DNA of 64,000 bases, from NCBI GenBank assembly GCA_019054805.1, contig JAHQIY010000002.1:3658001-3722000 (forward strand), in the 5' to 3' direction. This document shows positions 34,225 to 45,400 of the stretch, in pieces (positions within the stretch are counted from its first letter, which is position 1; each line of letters begins with the position of its first letter). The position numbers and the translations under genes were made by a program. The stretch is from Brachionus manjavacas. Its lineage: Eukaryota; Rotifera; Eurotatoria; Ploima; Brachionidae. The notes beneath the pieces were generated by a model. That model saw nothing but the letters and a program-made list of their open reading frames with translations. It had not been told where the DNA came from and did not search any database.

Positions 34225-34889
34225 ATCAGATAATTAAATAAAACCACTGAATTCTACAAACATAAAGTTTTATGAAATTTTTGATATTGATATTAATTAA
34301 ATATCAACAATTTTTTTTTTCTAAATAATTTAATTATTGTAAGAAATTATTTGAATTATATGAATGTCGATTCCAATAACTTTAAAATTTTTTTGTTTTT
34401 ATATTGTTTTTTGCGTAAAATTAACTCATTTATTTCATAAACTTAAAAAAACTTGTGAATTTTCATTCCAATAAAAATTTAAATTCCTAATTAAAATATT
34501 GTTATTGTAATACAGATTTGTCTGTTAGTTTTAAAAGATTAAGCAAACAATGTTTCATTTAACAATCTAGTTTAAAGAAAATAATTGCCAATGAATTGAT
34601 TAATTTTAATCAAATTTTACGTTAATTTAGAATTGAAAAATAAAATTTTAACAATTGTAACCACCTAATTAAAAATTTTTAAAATAGTGGTAACATAATT
34701 TTAATGTTTGAATAAAAAAAATTTTACAAATTGAAAAAAATTCTAATTTGAATAGATCATAGTGACAAAAATAGATAAATCTAAAAATATTGATAATTAA
34801 ATGATCATTAATATTTCCTATGTTAATTTAATTTCCTTGTTAATTTAAATCAATTTTTATTTGTTAAATTTAGTGAAACATATTTTGTT
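34225..34889. other. Spacer between PAN-like copy 2 and LINE
   Basis: AT-rich sequence. The first part resembles the 3' flank of copy 1 (shared ttgatattgatattaattaa). Nothing else recognised. Confidence 0.45.
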
Positions 34890-34955
34890 TTATGTTAGTA
34901 GTAGTAGTAGTTTTGACTGTAGCTGGCTAGCCAGCGAGTGTGCTGATAAGGCACA

Positions 34956-37919
34956 CTATGACAGCTGATGTGATTGATTGCTGCTCATCCAGCAATCAAT
35001 GCCTGCTTTAAAGCTGTTAACATTAGGGGCTTCAACTAATTGATTTGGCAGTGAGTTCCATATGTTAGCGGTTCTGTTGAAAAAAGTTATCTCTATGTTG
35101 GAGCCTCGAAATTTCTTTGTGATATTTGAAGCAGTGACCTCTTCCTTGGATTTTGGTGACATTAAAATTGTTGCTTTTTTCAACCAATTCTATTCCATGC
35201 ATGAACTTGTATAATTGAATTAGATCACCTCTTTTTCTTCTTTCCACCAGATTTGGAATGTTTAAAGCCTTCAATCTGCTTTCATACGGTTTGTTTCTAA
35301 TTGAAGAAACAAATTTCGTAGCTCTGCGTTGAATCCTCTCAAGATTCTCACAATCCGACTTAAGAAATGGAGACCATACAGGCACAGCAAATTCCAAAAG
35401 AGGACGAACAAAAGTTAAATACAATGATCTAAATAACTTACAATCAAAACGAGCGAATGATTTCCTGATGCGACCCAACATTTGATTTGCTTTGTTTGTA
35501 GCCTCTATCACTTGATTTTTCCATTTGAGATTTGTATTGAAGATAACTCCAAGATCTCTTTCGGTTTCAGACGTTGATAACTGTTTACCATTAATAAAAT
35601 AAGTGAATTTTTTGTTTTTATGACCGTAATGCATAACCACACATTTTGATGTGTTGAAGAGAAGAAGCCAATCTTGAGTCCACTTGAAAATTAAATCTAA
35701 ATCTGATTGAAGTTTCACTGCGCTTATTTCTGATACCGTTTGCGAGAATATTTTTGTATCATCTGCATACATTTTGACAATATTCTCTATTCCTTTTGGT
35801 AGATCATTGATATACAAAACGAACAAAAGTGGACCAATCACTGATCCTTGTGGTACACCGCTAAAAATCTCAACCCAATCCGACAAAATTTCACCTTGAA
35901 CAACTCGTTGTCTTCTATTTTTCAAGAAAGCTTCAATCCATTTTAGTGTCAGTCCATCAAAGCCATACGCTTTCAATTTAGCTATTAGTCGTCTGTGCGG
36001 AACAGTATCAAATGCTTTGGCAAAATCTAGCAGAATTACATCAACAGGAATACTTTTGTCTAGACTCATTGAGATGAAATCTAGAGTTTCCATAAGATTA
36101 GATGTACATGACTTTTTCCTGACAAATCCATGCTGTTCTTTAGATATAATATTGTTCTTATAAAGATAGTCTTCCATTTTAGTTCTTATTATGCTTTCCA
36201 TTATTTTGCACGGAATTGAAGTTAAAGACACGGGACGATAATTGCTGGCCGTTGATTTATCACCTTTTTTAAACAATGGAGTAATATTTGCTGATCTGAA
36301 TTGTATTGGAAGCTGACTATTAGATAACGACTTTCTGAAAATTAAAGTTAAAGGAACAGTAAAGGCTTCTGCACATTTTTTTAGCAATAGCGGATGAAGC
36401 TTGTCTACACCACATGATTTATTTTGATTAAGGTCTTGTAATTTTTTATAAACCAATTCATAACTAATATCATTTGGTTCAATGTCAACATATTCTGAAC
36501 AGTTTTCATTTAGTTCAAAAGGTGGAAGCTCCCCATCTTGTTCAATAACAAAAACATCTTGAAAACATTTATTTAGTAGATTTGATATCTCTTTCGGTTC
36601 TTGCGTTAATTCATTGTTTGACTTCTTTAATACTTTGATTGATTCTCTGATTACTTGTTGATCATTTAGATATTTGTATAATAATTTTGGATTCTTCTTA
36701 GCTTTATCCACTAAATTTTGTTCATAAGTTAGTCTGGCTCTTTTTATTTCCGAAGAAACTAATTTACAGATACTTTTGTAATCATTATAAAGATTCATAT
36801 CCTTCCAGTTACATGAACAGTTCCTGTATCTAAGATTTTTCTTATCCCTAATTAAGATTTTGAGATCATCTTTTATCCAAGGTTTTGAGATACTTTTCTT
36901 TTTAGAGCCATCTGTCACTGGAATGAATCGATTACTAGCTTCACAGACATAGAAAATAAACTCATTGTACATTTCCTGAATATTTAAATTCTCAAATAAG
37001 TGCACCCAATCAATATTTGATAAAAAATCAGAAATTTTTTCAAAGTCAGCTTTACTATAAAGAAATTTTTCAATAATATATGATTCCTTACTAACCTTGT
37101 TTTTGAGAACAAAATTGAAAAAGATGACCAGATGTCCTTTATTAATGTTACCAAGCACAAATTTTGTATCGATTGCATACACACTGCCAGACTGAGTCGT
37201 GAAAATCAAATCCAAAGTGTTGACAGCTTTTTCGTTTGACATTTGAAATGTTGGAACATTTACATGCTGATATAAAAAGTGTCGCTTAGCGTCTCGCTGA
37301 ATTTATGTTCGATGCCATTTTCGTTTAAGATTTCTGAAACACAGCCATTTGACCAGATGATCGATGGAAAGTTAAAATCACCCATTATTAGAATATCCTT
37401 AAAACCTCTTTCATCCACATAGTCTTTAGCTTGTTTGAAGACTAAATCAAAATCGTTCATATCAACAAAATCGTTTGGCCTATAAAGACAGCCAACTAAA
37501 TACTTTTCACAGTTAAAGTTAACAACTACCCAAATTTGTTCTATTTTACTTAAATTAAAACCTGCATCATTTAATTCAAATGAATCGATATTTTCATCAA
37601 TGTAGAGACATACACCCCCGCCTCTGCGTCCATCACTTCTGTCCTTTCTGTACAAATTGTATCCTTTAATGTTTGCATTTGAGTTGCTCTTAAACCAAGT
37701 CTCACTAACTGCCACAATTTGTGGACTATATGTTTCAATAACAACACTGAATTCATCGAGTTTATTGTCCAAAGAAGTAGCATTTAAATACATACATTTT
37801 AAAGATTCGAGATTATCCACACGTGATGACGCTTTTGATGAACTATTATTGCTTCTTGAATTTGACGATCTGATTTCCACGGATGCCATATCGAAAGGGC
37901 GAGTCTTGTGAAAGACCAT
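34956..37919 (-). pseudogene. LINE ORF2: endonuclease-reverse transcriptase, two frame breaks
   Basis: Three overlapping frames: 37919-37260, 37242-35065 and 35183-34956. The endonuclease has LKCMYLNATSLDNKL, VAVSETWF, RRGGGVCLYIDE, LVGCLYRPND and the catalytic GDFNFPSIIW. The reverse transcriptase has FRSANITPLFKKGDKSTASN, YRPVSLTSIPCKIMESIIR, EQHGFVRKKSCTSNLMETL, the catalytic LDFAKAFDTV, GVPQGSVIGPLLFVLYINDL and MYADDTKIF. The thumb and C-terminus follow (FVRPLLEFAVPVWSPFLKSD, ERIQRRATKFVSSIRNKPYE, FFNRTANIWNSLPNQLVEA). Breaks occur near 37250 (end of the endonuclease) and near 35130. The enzyme nicks target DNA and copies its own RNA at the nick. All catalytic motifs seem intact, which indicates a recent insertion. 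Confidence 0.88.
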
Positions 37920-38434
37920 TATTTGCTTCGTTTCTTTGTTTCCTCAATTCATAGTCTAAAGCTCTTTCGGTTTCAGTCAAATCTGGACTAAGATAAATAG
38001 ATTTGAAATTATTTGAATCTCGCAACTTTTTGGCTGCTAGGAGTAGTGGATTTCTGTTTGCTTCTTCTTTGAGTTCTACTAGAATTGGGCCTGGTTTACT
38101 TTGGTCTTTCGATCTCAAGCGTCTTGAATACGCTGGCTTGACATCACCTTTTCCAATAGTGGTCAAAATTTGTTTGATTTTTTCTTCATCTTCTGCCCTC
38201 CTGTCTGTTAGAATCTCTTTCTTTGATTCTGGCACACCATAAATGATCACATTTTTTTCTTTTGATTCTTTCATTCATTTCGCTGATGGTTGCATTTGCT
38301 ACAGCTATCTGATCGGCTGGTTTTTTTGCATTTTTTGTCCCTTGTTTTACAACTTGAACCCACTGACTACTGATGTTGGATGAGTTTGCTGTTTTATTTG
38401 CTGCTGCCAATTCAGATTTCAATGTCTTTCTCAA
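37846..38434 (-). pseudogene. LINE ORF1 protein, RRM-like, one frameshift
   Basis: The N-terminal part (38434 to about 38250; MRKTLKSELAAANKTAN..., ISEMNERIKRKK) runs into the second frame (38274-37846) across a run of seven T at about 38249-38255, so a homopolymer slip is the likely cause. The second part has an RRM-like fold pattern (NVIIYGVPESKKE, a DVKPAYSRRLRS strand, PILVELKEEANRNPLLLAAK, SIYLSPDLTETERALDYEL), as in nucleic-acid-binding ORF1 proteins of CR1/L1-type elements. The stop overlaps the start of the endonuclease frame by about 70 nt. Confidence 0.75.
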
Positions 38435-38909
38435 TTTCTCTTTCCTCTAGATGTTTCACATGATTTGAAAGCTCCAGGACGAATTTCGAAATATTACCGC
38501 ACCATTCATGCAAAGTTTTTGAATGCCCAGATACGGTACCCTGTCCAAACGTTGGCCAGTTTGTTTCAAGCAAAAAATTTGACTCCATTTGACAAAAACT
38601 GCGTGCTTTTTATTTATTTTGGCTTACTTGTGCTTTTTTTTTTCCTTACTTTTGGCTTACGTGTGCTTATATTTTGGTGTGTTCTTTTTTTTTTGATTTT
38701 AAATTAAATGTTGTTTCATCATCAAAGTTTAAAAAGCTAATTTTTTTCAATTTAAAATGAAAAAAACAAATTTATTTTTGTAATTTTTGAAAGATTTGTA
38801 CGAAAATTCACAAATTCAAAAATTCAGAAATGATTCCTTAGAGCTTTTATTGATCTAAACAATCACCAAATTACGTTGAAAAATTTGAATAATTTTTAAA
38901 TATATATTT

Positions 38910-39304
38910 TCAGCATTGCTCTTCTTCCCATCCAGGATGCAAAGTAGTTCCCCAAATGTTATAGCATTTGCTTACAGGATTTTGGAATCCTTGACTAAAC
39001 ACTCCTCTCCAAATGCCTAAAAGCGCCAAAATAGTGTTTAAATCAATAGGGTTTTTCAAATAAAAATACTTACCTATGAAAACTAAATTTTCAACATGAA
39101 TCTCACAATTTTTAGTTTCCATTGGTAAGTCCAGTGTTCTCGATTGACCAACAAGAAAATCGCCTTTAACCATTATTTATTAGTCAAATTAAAGTTACAG
39201 CTTTTCTATTTTACCTGAATGATATGTTTGCCACTGGCCATTTATTTGAAAATTGATTCTAAATTTAGCCACATATGCGCCGCTGTTTTTTACCCGAAAT
39301 AGGC
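38910..39304 (-). CDS. C-terminal exons of an unrecognised conserved protein
   Basis: Three exons with GT-AG borders and matching phases: 39304-39215, 39163-39074 and 39016-38910 (introns 51 and 57 nt). The joined translation has FRVKNSGAYVAKFRINFQIN, then GQWQTYHSG-DFLVGQSRTL, DLPMETKNCEIHVENLVFIG and IWRGVFSQGFQNPVSKCYNI, ending WGTTLHPGWEEEQC. The alternating hydrophobic pattern suggests a beta-sandwich, and the PV-KCY-WGTTL-P-WEE ending looks like a conserved family signature, but I cannot name the family. No start methionine or upstream exon was found between 39305 and 40000, so the gene is partial, continues further away, or lost its 5' part to the adjoining retroelements. Confidence 0.55.
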
Positions 39305-40000
39305 CTGAAATCTGGCTTGAAATCGGCCAAATTACTTTTCAGAAATTTTTTATTTTAAATTAAAAGTATTTTTTGTTAAATTACAGTTTAGAACAAAAAG
39401 CAGTGTAAATATAGTTATTTTAAAAAATTCCATTTTTTAGGGTTAAAATTGAGAAAATTCAAATAAAATTTTAGCTTAATTTTTTATTAAGATCATCAAT
39501 TCATGATAAAATTTAAAGATTTTAAAGATATGCAATTTCATAATATTACCGTATGTTTTTGAATTTAAAATATGATTGTTTAAATTGATTTAATATATTT
39601 TTTCTTGATCGAAAGATATTTTTAAGAATATTTTTTAGCGTTAATTTAAAACATATAAGTTTAGATATCTCTAAAAAATATTTGAATTAATTGAAAAAAC
39701 CATTAAAAATTTAATTATAATTTTCAGCAAAATTTTTTTAATATAATGTGAAATTCAAAGCGAATTCAAAATTCGGTTTTCGAACACCAGAACACCATTT
39801 TAAGTGGTATTAAAAGAAAAAAAATTTTAGAAGGGGTCCCAAACATTTTTAACCCCATTAAAAGAAACCTATAAAAATCTAAATTACAAATTTAAATTAT
39901 ATTAAATTATATTTTTAAGTTTATAAAAATAATAATAGCAATAATATTTTTAACTGCAGAAGGAGACATTAAGTCGCCCCTCGAAGTGTGTCATTCGTAG
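39305..40000. other. Spacer upstream of the orphan C-terminal exons
   Basis: AT-rich sequence. I searched the minus strand by eye for a first exon of the 38910-39304 gene and found none. Nothing else recognised. Confidence 0.4.
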
Positions 40001-40019
40001 ATGAATTTGAATGAATTTT

Positions 40020-40960
40020 ATTGCTATGGAGAGATGAATTTTGTTTGTTTTTGCTGGCATTTTTGTTATTGAGTGTATTCTCTAATTATTCGCCGTTTAA
40101 TTTTTTGTTTGATTTGAGTTTATCAGATTTTTCTTTAAAATTTGTTTACTGTTCTGGCCTCTATCACGTAATTTGGGAGGTCCACTTTGTTCTTACCCGC
40201 TTCCATAGACCAACCACTGCCATGTTGTCGATGAAGAGCTGAATTGAACATGGATGGCCATCTTAAACAAAGGGCATCAAAGAAGTCGCTGCCTCACTAA
40301 ATAAAATTGAGTCCGTGGGAGCAGCGACTGAGAAATCACTTCTCGAGTCACTATCGACAGCCCCCAACTGGTACTCTGAGGCATCTGTGTACCAGGTTCT
40401 ACTAAGTCTGGGGTATTTCCTAAATTTCAGTCTGTCAATCTGAATCATCATTGATAATTATCGTCGCTGGCTTTAATTTTGTACCGGAACCCTTTGGTCC
40501 TGGCACAGCCAGCCTTTGACCATATTCTCAACCCTTAATTTGTTAAAAAGGGCATTAGAGACGGGGAATTCTTTGTGGAACTTGAAAATGTCAGTGAGAG
40601 GCGCAAAATATGCGTCAATCTCTACTGATTCTTTAAGTAGCTGACAGATAGCCGCTGACCTAAACCTTACCGATATATAAACCTCAGGGGAGGTCGTTGG
40701 GTTAGTAGTAACTGTCTTAGTAGGGGTGGAAAGGATGGTATTAAGAGGGTTAGTGCCTGAGCCATCGACGTTGGTTGCGTCAACTGGCTCGTTAGAAAGA
40801 TTCCCTGCATCTTGAGAGGTTCCTGGGTCTTCGGTATCTGAAACCTCGGGAATATCTTCATACCCCCCGATTCCACAAAAAATTATCTGTTAGTGGCCTC
40901 GTTCCAGGAAAATTTTCAAGTGACTTGACGTCCAAACTCCCATCTATGAATTTTAGAGAA
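40020..40960 (-). mobile_element. Retroelement mosaic with RNase H-like segment
   Basis: GC content is visibly higher than the surroundings. Reading the minus strand, a Pro/Thr-rich region (40880-40670; EVSDTEDPGTSQDAGNLSNE in one frame) leads to RSAAICQLLKESVEIDAYFA, KFHKEFPVSNALFNKLRVEN, then stops. The next open part (40451-40140) reads WYTDASEYQLGAV, FSEAATSLM and, after one stop, IQLFIDNMAVVGLWKR, resembling an RNase H domain (TDAS, E, DN acidic residues) of LTR or DIRS-type elements. No reverse transcriptase of that type is adjacent, so it is a partial copy. Confidence 0.5.
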
Positions 40961-41202
40961 CGCGGGGTAATCATTTGTGTGAGTAAAGATGTTATTAACT
41001 AGATAGTTTGGATGATACCATATGATTAAGATGAAGCCATTTTTCCCTTCTTTCTCTCAGTGTAGTTAAACCTTTAATAACTAGATGCTGTTCATAGGGA
41101 AGGTTTTTAGGCTCGGAACAAAGTTGATTGCTATTTTTTGAACTTTCTTGAGTGTGACTAAGGTCTGCTTCTGATAGAAGGCCGATACGGATGAGGCGTA
41201 TT

Positions 41203-41810
41203 CTAGATGAGGTCTGACAAATGAGGTGTACAAAATTTTTGTTTTTTCAGGGGTCCAATGCGAGAATGTCCTTTTGAGTATACCAAGAATTCCATTCGCT
41301 TTATTTGCTGCCTTTGCGCTTGACTTTTCTGTTTAAGGTCTTTGGAAATAATGGTCCCTAGATCCCGCTCGGCTACTGTTGTTTCCAAGGTTATGTGTTT
41401 ATGTGTTTCTGTTTCTTTCAAAGTAGAAAAAGTAACGGGCTTGGAATTGAACCTTGTGGTATTCCCGATGACACATCCCTCCATGACGAAAAAATGTCCC
41501 CCAAGACTACTCTTTGGCGACGGCCACTTAAAAACGACTCCATCCAATTTATTAGTTGCTTATCGAACCCAAACGACTTTAGTTTGACTAGTAATCCAGT
41601 TTGTGATACCATATCGAATGCTTTTTCCAAGTCCAGAAAAATCGAGTCTAGTGGAAAGCCGCGGTAAGCAACTTCTGTGATTATATCGAGGGTCTCAAGC
41701 AGGTTAGTTGTACAAGATTTTTTTTTGACAAATCTGTGTTGGCATTTAGAAATCAGATCGTATCTTGATAGGTACGCTACCATTGGCAACTGTACTAATT
41801 TTTCCATTTT
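41203..41810 (-). mobile_element. LINE reverse transcriptase fragment
   Basis: Minus strand: CQHRFVKKKSCTTNLLETLD, FLDLEKAFDMVSQTGLLVKL and GIPQGSIPSPLLFLL (41807-41418), then in another frame VAERDLGTIISKDLKQKSQA and KGHSRIGPLKKQKFCTPHLS (to 41203). This parallels the element at 34890-38620, but the YADD segment is deleted: GIPQGS continues directly into the post-YADD region. Related lineage, decayed. Confidence 0.8.
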
Positions 41811-42413
41811 TTATCTATTAAAGCTGTAAGAGAGATTGGTATTAAGTTAAAAACATAATTTACATATTCTGAAAGATTATACAGTTTTTTAGGGATCCGA
41901 AACTAGAGAAAATTCGAAACAAAATTGGGCTAATATTTGGAATTGGAAAGTGTTTGATACCACTTTCCTAAAAAAAAAATTTTAAATACTCTAAGACTTT
42001 CGAGCTAGAGTGTTCAAATTGAATTATTTTGATTTTGGAGTATAGGTATAGTTTGGACGTTTTGCATTGCCTGAACTTAACTTTAAAAATATTCCAATAC
42101 AGACAAGAATTGAAGATATTTTTTTGATTTCTTTTAAAAAAAAAGCTGAAATTTTTTTTAGTAATATATATTAAATAAATAAATTAACAACTTTTTAAAA
42201 ATGTATTAAAAACTCAATGATAACTTTTATTTTAACAAAAAATTAATAAGTCAAATCTATTCAAAGCTGATTTTCTTTTTTTAATTGGCTTTTATTTAAA
42301 AAAAAAAATGAATCATTAATTTTTATCGCAATGCCTTCTTTCGATAAAAAGAAAAGATAAGAACAAATTTTCTACAATCAAATTTTATCATTAAAAAAAA
42401 TCCAAAAAATCTT
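41811..42413. other. Spacer downstream of the BRCT gene
   Basis: AT-rich DNA; no coding or RNA feature seen. Confidence 0.45.
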
Positions 42414-45400
42414 CTAATTACAACCTTCATAACAACAAATAACATAATCATCTAGACTTTTGTTGTAAATGTCAAGAACACTTTCTAAAATTAAAAAATA
42501 ATATACGGACATTTTTTTTCAAAAAAAATTTACCTATAACCCAATTCGAGCTGATTATATTTATCTTTTTTTTAATTTTACACTTTATTAGTTTATCTTT
42601 AATTTCTTTAAAAATTTTCTTAAATTTAATAGCATCTTGAAGTACCAGTTCTGCGCCATGTTTAGTCTTTGTTTCGTAATCATTGCTTGTATCAATCAAA
42701 ATAATCAAATCGGCACACGCCGCCCGGCTTGTTATTAAACCATTGCACCTGCAAATGATCTCATGGAAATAATCATAGAGTAAATTTGAGGGTTTGAAGA
42801 ACGAATCACTTAGACTGACCTCGTTCAAGTTTTCATTGTCGCAGCTAAGTAAGTAAATATTTCCGTATTTGGAAAATAAATCCACTCGATCAGTTAATTT
42901 GAGATTACGCTCAAATTTAACTAGACGAATATCAAACTCGTTTTGTTCTTCTTCCAAACAATCCAAATCAATATCTATGTATGATTCCAGTGTGTATTGG
43001 TCTTCTGCGCACCATTTATGCTTAAGCTCTGAATGAATAAGCCACTCAAAGCGCAATATTTTACAGCATTTCATTAGAGACAGGATGATAACAAGTTTTT
43101 CGATTGTTTTTGGAACGTTTCTGGACAAGACTGCCTCGAAGTCGATCACTAAATGGCTAGTATTTGATTTAAGAATACTCTGAAAAATGGCATTTGTTGG
43201 TTCAGCATTTTTCCTATTCTCTGAATTCATGTATTTAATGATTTGTTTCATTTTTATTTTTTGGCTTTAAATTTTAAATAATTAATTAGATGATTTTGAT
43301 AAAAAAATTGGTGTAAATGAATTTATCAAATTTTGGGAATTAAAATTATGATCGGCAATCAAGGAAATAATTATAAATCCGTATAGCCAAATGGTTTGCG
43401 GGTTAGTCATGCAAGCAGAGGATCGAGGGTTCAAAACCCGCTGAGGGTGAAAAAATCTTCAAAATATTTTTGCAATACGGGGCGAAAGTTTAAACCTCTT
43501 TCATCATAAAAATAGGGGCACCAGTTTCGACTGGGTAATAATTGCGGTGTAGATGATCAACTCGATACAGTAGCCTCTGTGTCAGATCGGAGCCGTTGCT
43601 CAAAAAGGTACTTGAAAAGGAGATGAGCGCCTCCCCATTATCCGTTAGGATAGAATAGGGACAATTATAATCTAGGAAAAAGCTCACCACATATAATAAA
43701 AGTTTATATTTAAATTCACTAATGAAATAATTTCATGACCAGTTTTAATAACAGTGACCATTATAATTTTGAATTTTAAATCGATTTATCTAGTTATAAA
43801 AAATTGAAATTAATACTGCTCATGTTTTTTTATTTTAATCTTGATTAGTTATTTTCAATAAAGGCAAAAAGTTTGAATGGAATCAAGATTAAGTATTACA
43901 TGATGAAAATGATGTTGATTTAAGAAATTGGAAAGTATGCTCCTAAAAAAGCAATCTGTCGTTTAAACGTTGAGACAATTTTGAAGAGAATGATCTAAAT
44001 CGTCAGAAAATTCAAGTTTAAAAAGACCCGGTTGAACATTTAAAACAAAGCCGGCTTTAAACTTTCCTAATTTAATGCTATTTTAATATATAATATTCTT
44101 TGTTTTAAAGACTGAAATATTTGGGCGTCGAACTGAACGAGGACTCTAATGACACGTCACACTTAGATAAGAGAAAACAAGCAGCAAGATTAGCACTAAT
44201 ATAACTCAAAAACAATGAGCTACCAGCGCGTACTTAAAAGGATATCTGTATAAAAGCTTCATTATGCCAGTGCTATTCTATGGAATGGAATGGAAACGAT
44301 ATATCTTAGTAAAAAGAACATGAACAGTCTAAAGAACTGTGAGAACAGCATCATTTGTACTAAATACGGCATACCAAAACGTTGTAGAATGAGTAACCTA
44401 AGACTCATTAACAACATTAATGATCCCTATAATAGACTTAAAATATAACACGTCAACTTCTTTGAGAGGCTTTGGCTCAACAACTACACCAAGGAAATAC
44501 TCAAAGAACTTTTTTTAGACGAAAAGGTTAGTGTGTGCATCAAAAACCTACTGGAAACGCAGGATGAGATTGAATGGGATCGAAACATTGACCTCCTAGG
44601 CAAATGTAATACTAACAAATACAAGATGAACTTAGAATTCGAAACAAGTAAAAGAAATAACCAAGATCTGGAACAGCTCAAAACACTATTCAAGAAACAC
44701 AATGGGACAAGTCGGAAGATATACCAACTCTTAAGATATGACAGATGTATGAATGACAATTCACAGAAATTATTTATTTTAATTTTATTATTTTATTTTA
44801 ATCTGAAGGAGCTTTAGCTTGGCACAGATACACAAATAAGTAAATTCATATTACATTTAATTTTAGAAATTCACTAAAGATGACTAGAGCATCCAGCCCA
44901 TAAGTTTTTACTTCTAAAAACCTCAAATTAAAGTGTTAGATAGTTAGCTTTATTTAACATTTCAATTTTTTTTAATAATAAGATATTTTCATGAAGAGAA
45001 TCAGACAAACATTATCATGAAATAGAAATAAGCTGTTAACTTAGAATAGAAAATCTTTAACGATTATTATAAAAAAATTGAAAAAAAATTATAATTGATC
45101 TTTCATTGTGTGTGGTTAACTTGAATGAAATACCACAATATTGGGATAATTTTTTTTGAAAACCAAAAAACAGACTTTCAAACACAAAAAAAATTCCGAT
45201 AGGAACTAAAGTTTTTTTTAATACATTTTATTTGACACAACACACAAAAATATTCTCAATTCACACAAAATTTTTAGTATTAACATTCTTTATTAACGCA
45301 AAACCCATATTTTTGCTTCATCTTATGTTTGAAGCAAAATTTACTTTATTTGGCTTTGAAAGTTAATAGGATGTATGCCGATTAAAAAATTAAAATCAAT

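Larger units (their letters stand above)
34890..38620 (-). mobile_element. Nearly full-length LINE, CR1/Jockey-like, (ACT)n tail
   Basis: Minus-strand non-LTR retrotransposon with ORF1 (RRM-like), an apurinic-type endonuclease, a reverse transcriptase and a 3' end of (act)n on the minus strand at about 34912-34893. It is the best preserved retroelement here: only about three frame breaks interrupt otherwise open reading frames. The 5' end is uncertain (about 38600); the region 38620-38720 has a tandem phrase ggcttac-tgtgctt. No target duplication could be fixed. Similar, more decayed copies lie at 22144-23292 and 41203-41810. Confidence 0.9.

Noticed and set aside
40021-40242. 73-residue plus-strand frame with hydrophobic start
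   Set aside because: Opposite strand of the RNase H-like mosaic; no signal peptide cleavage context or homologous exon.
44484-44759. Leu/Ser/Phe-rich minus-strand frame
   Set aside because: Antisense shadow of the plus-strand LINE fragment.
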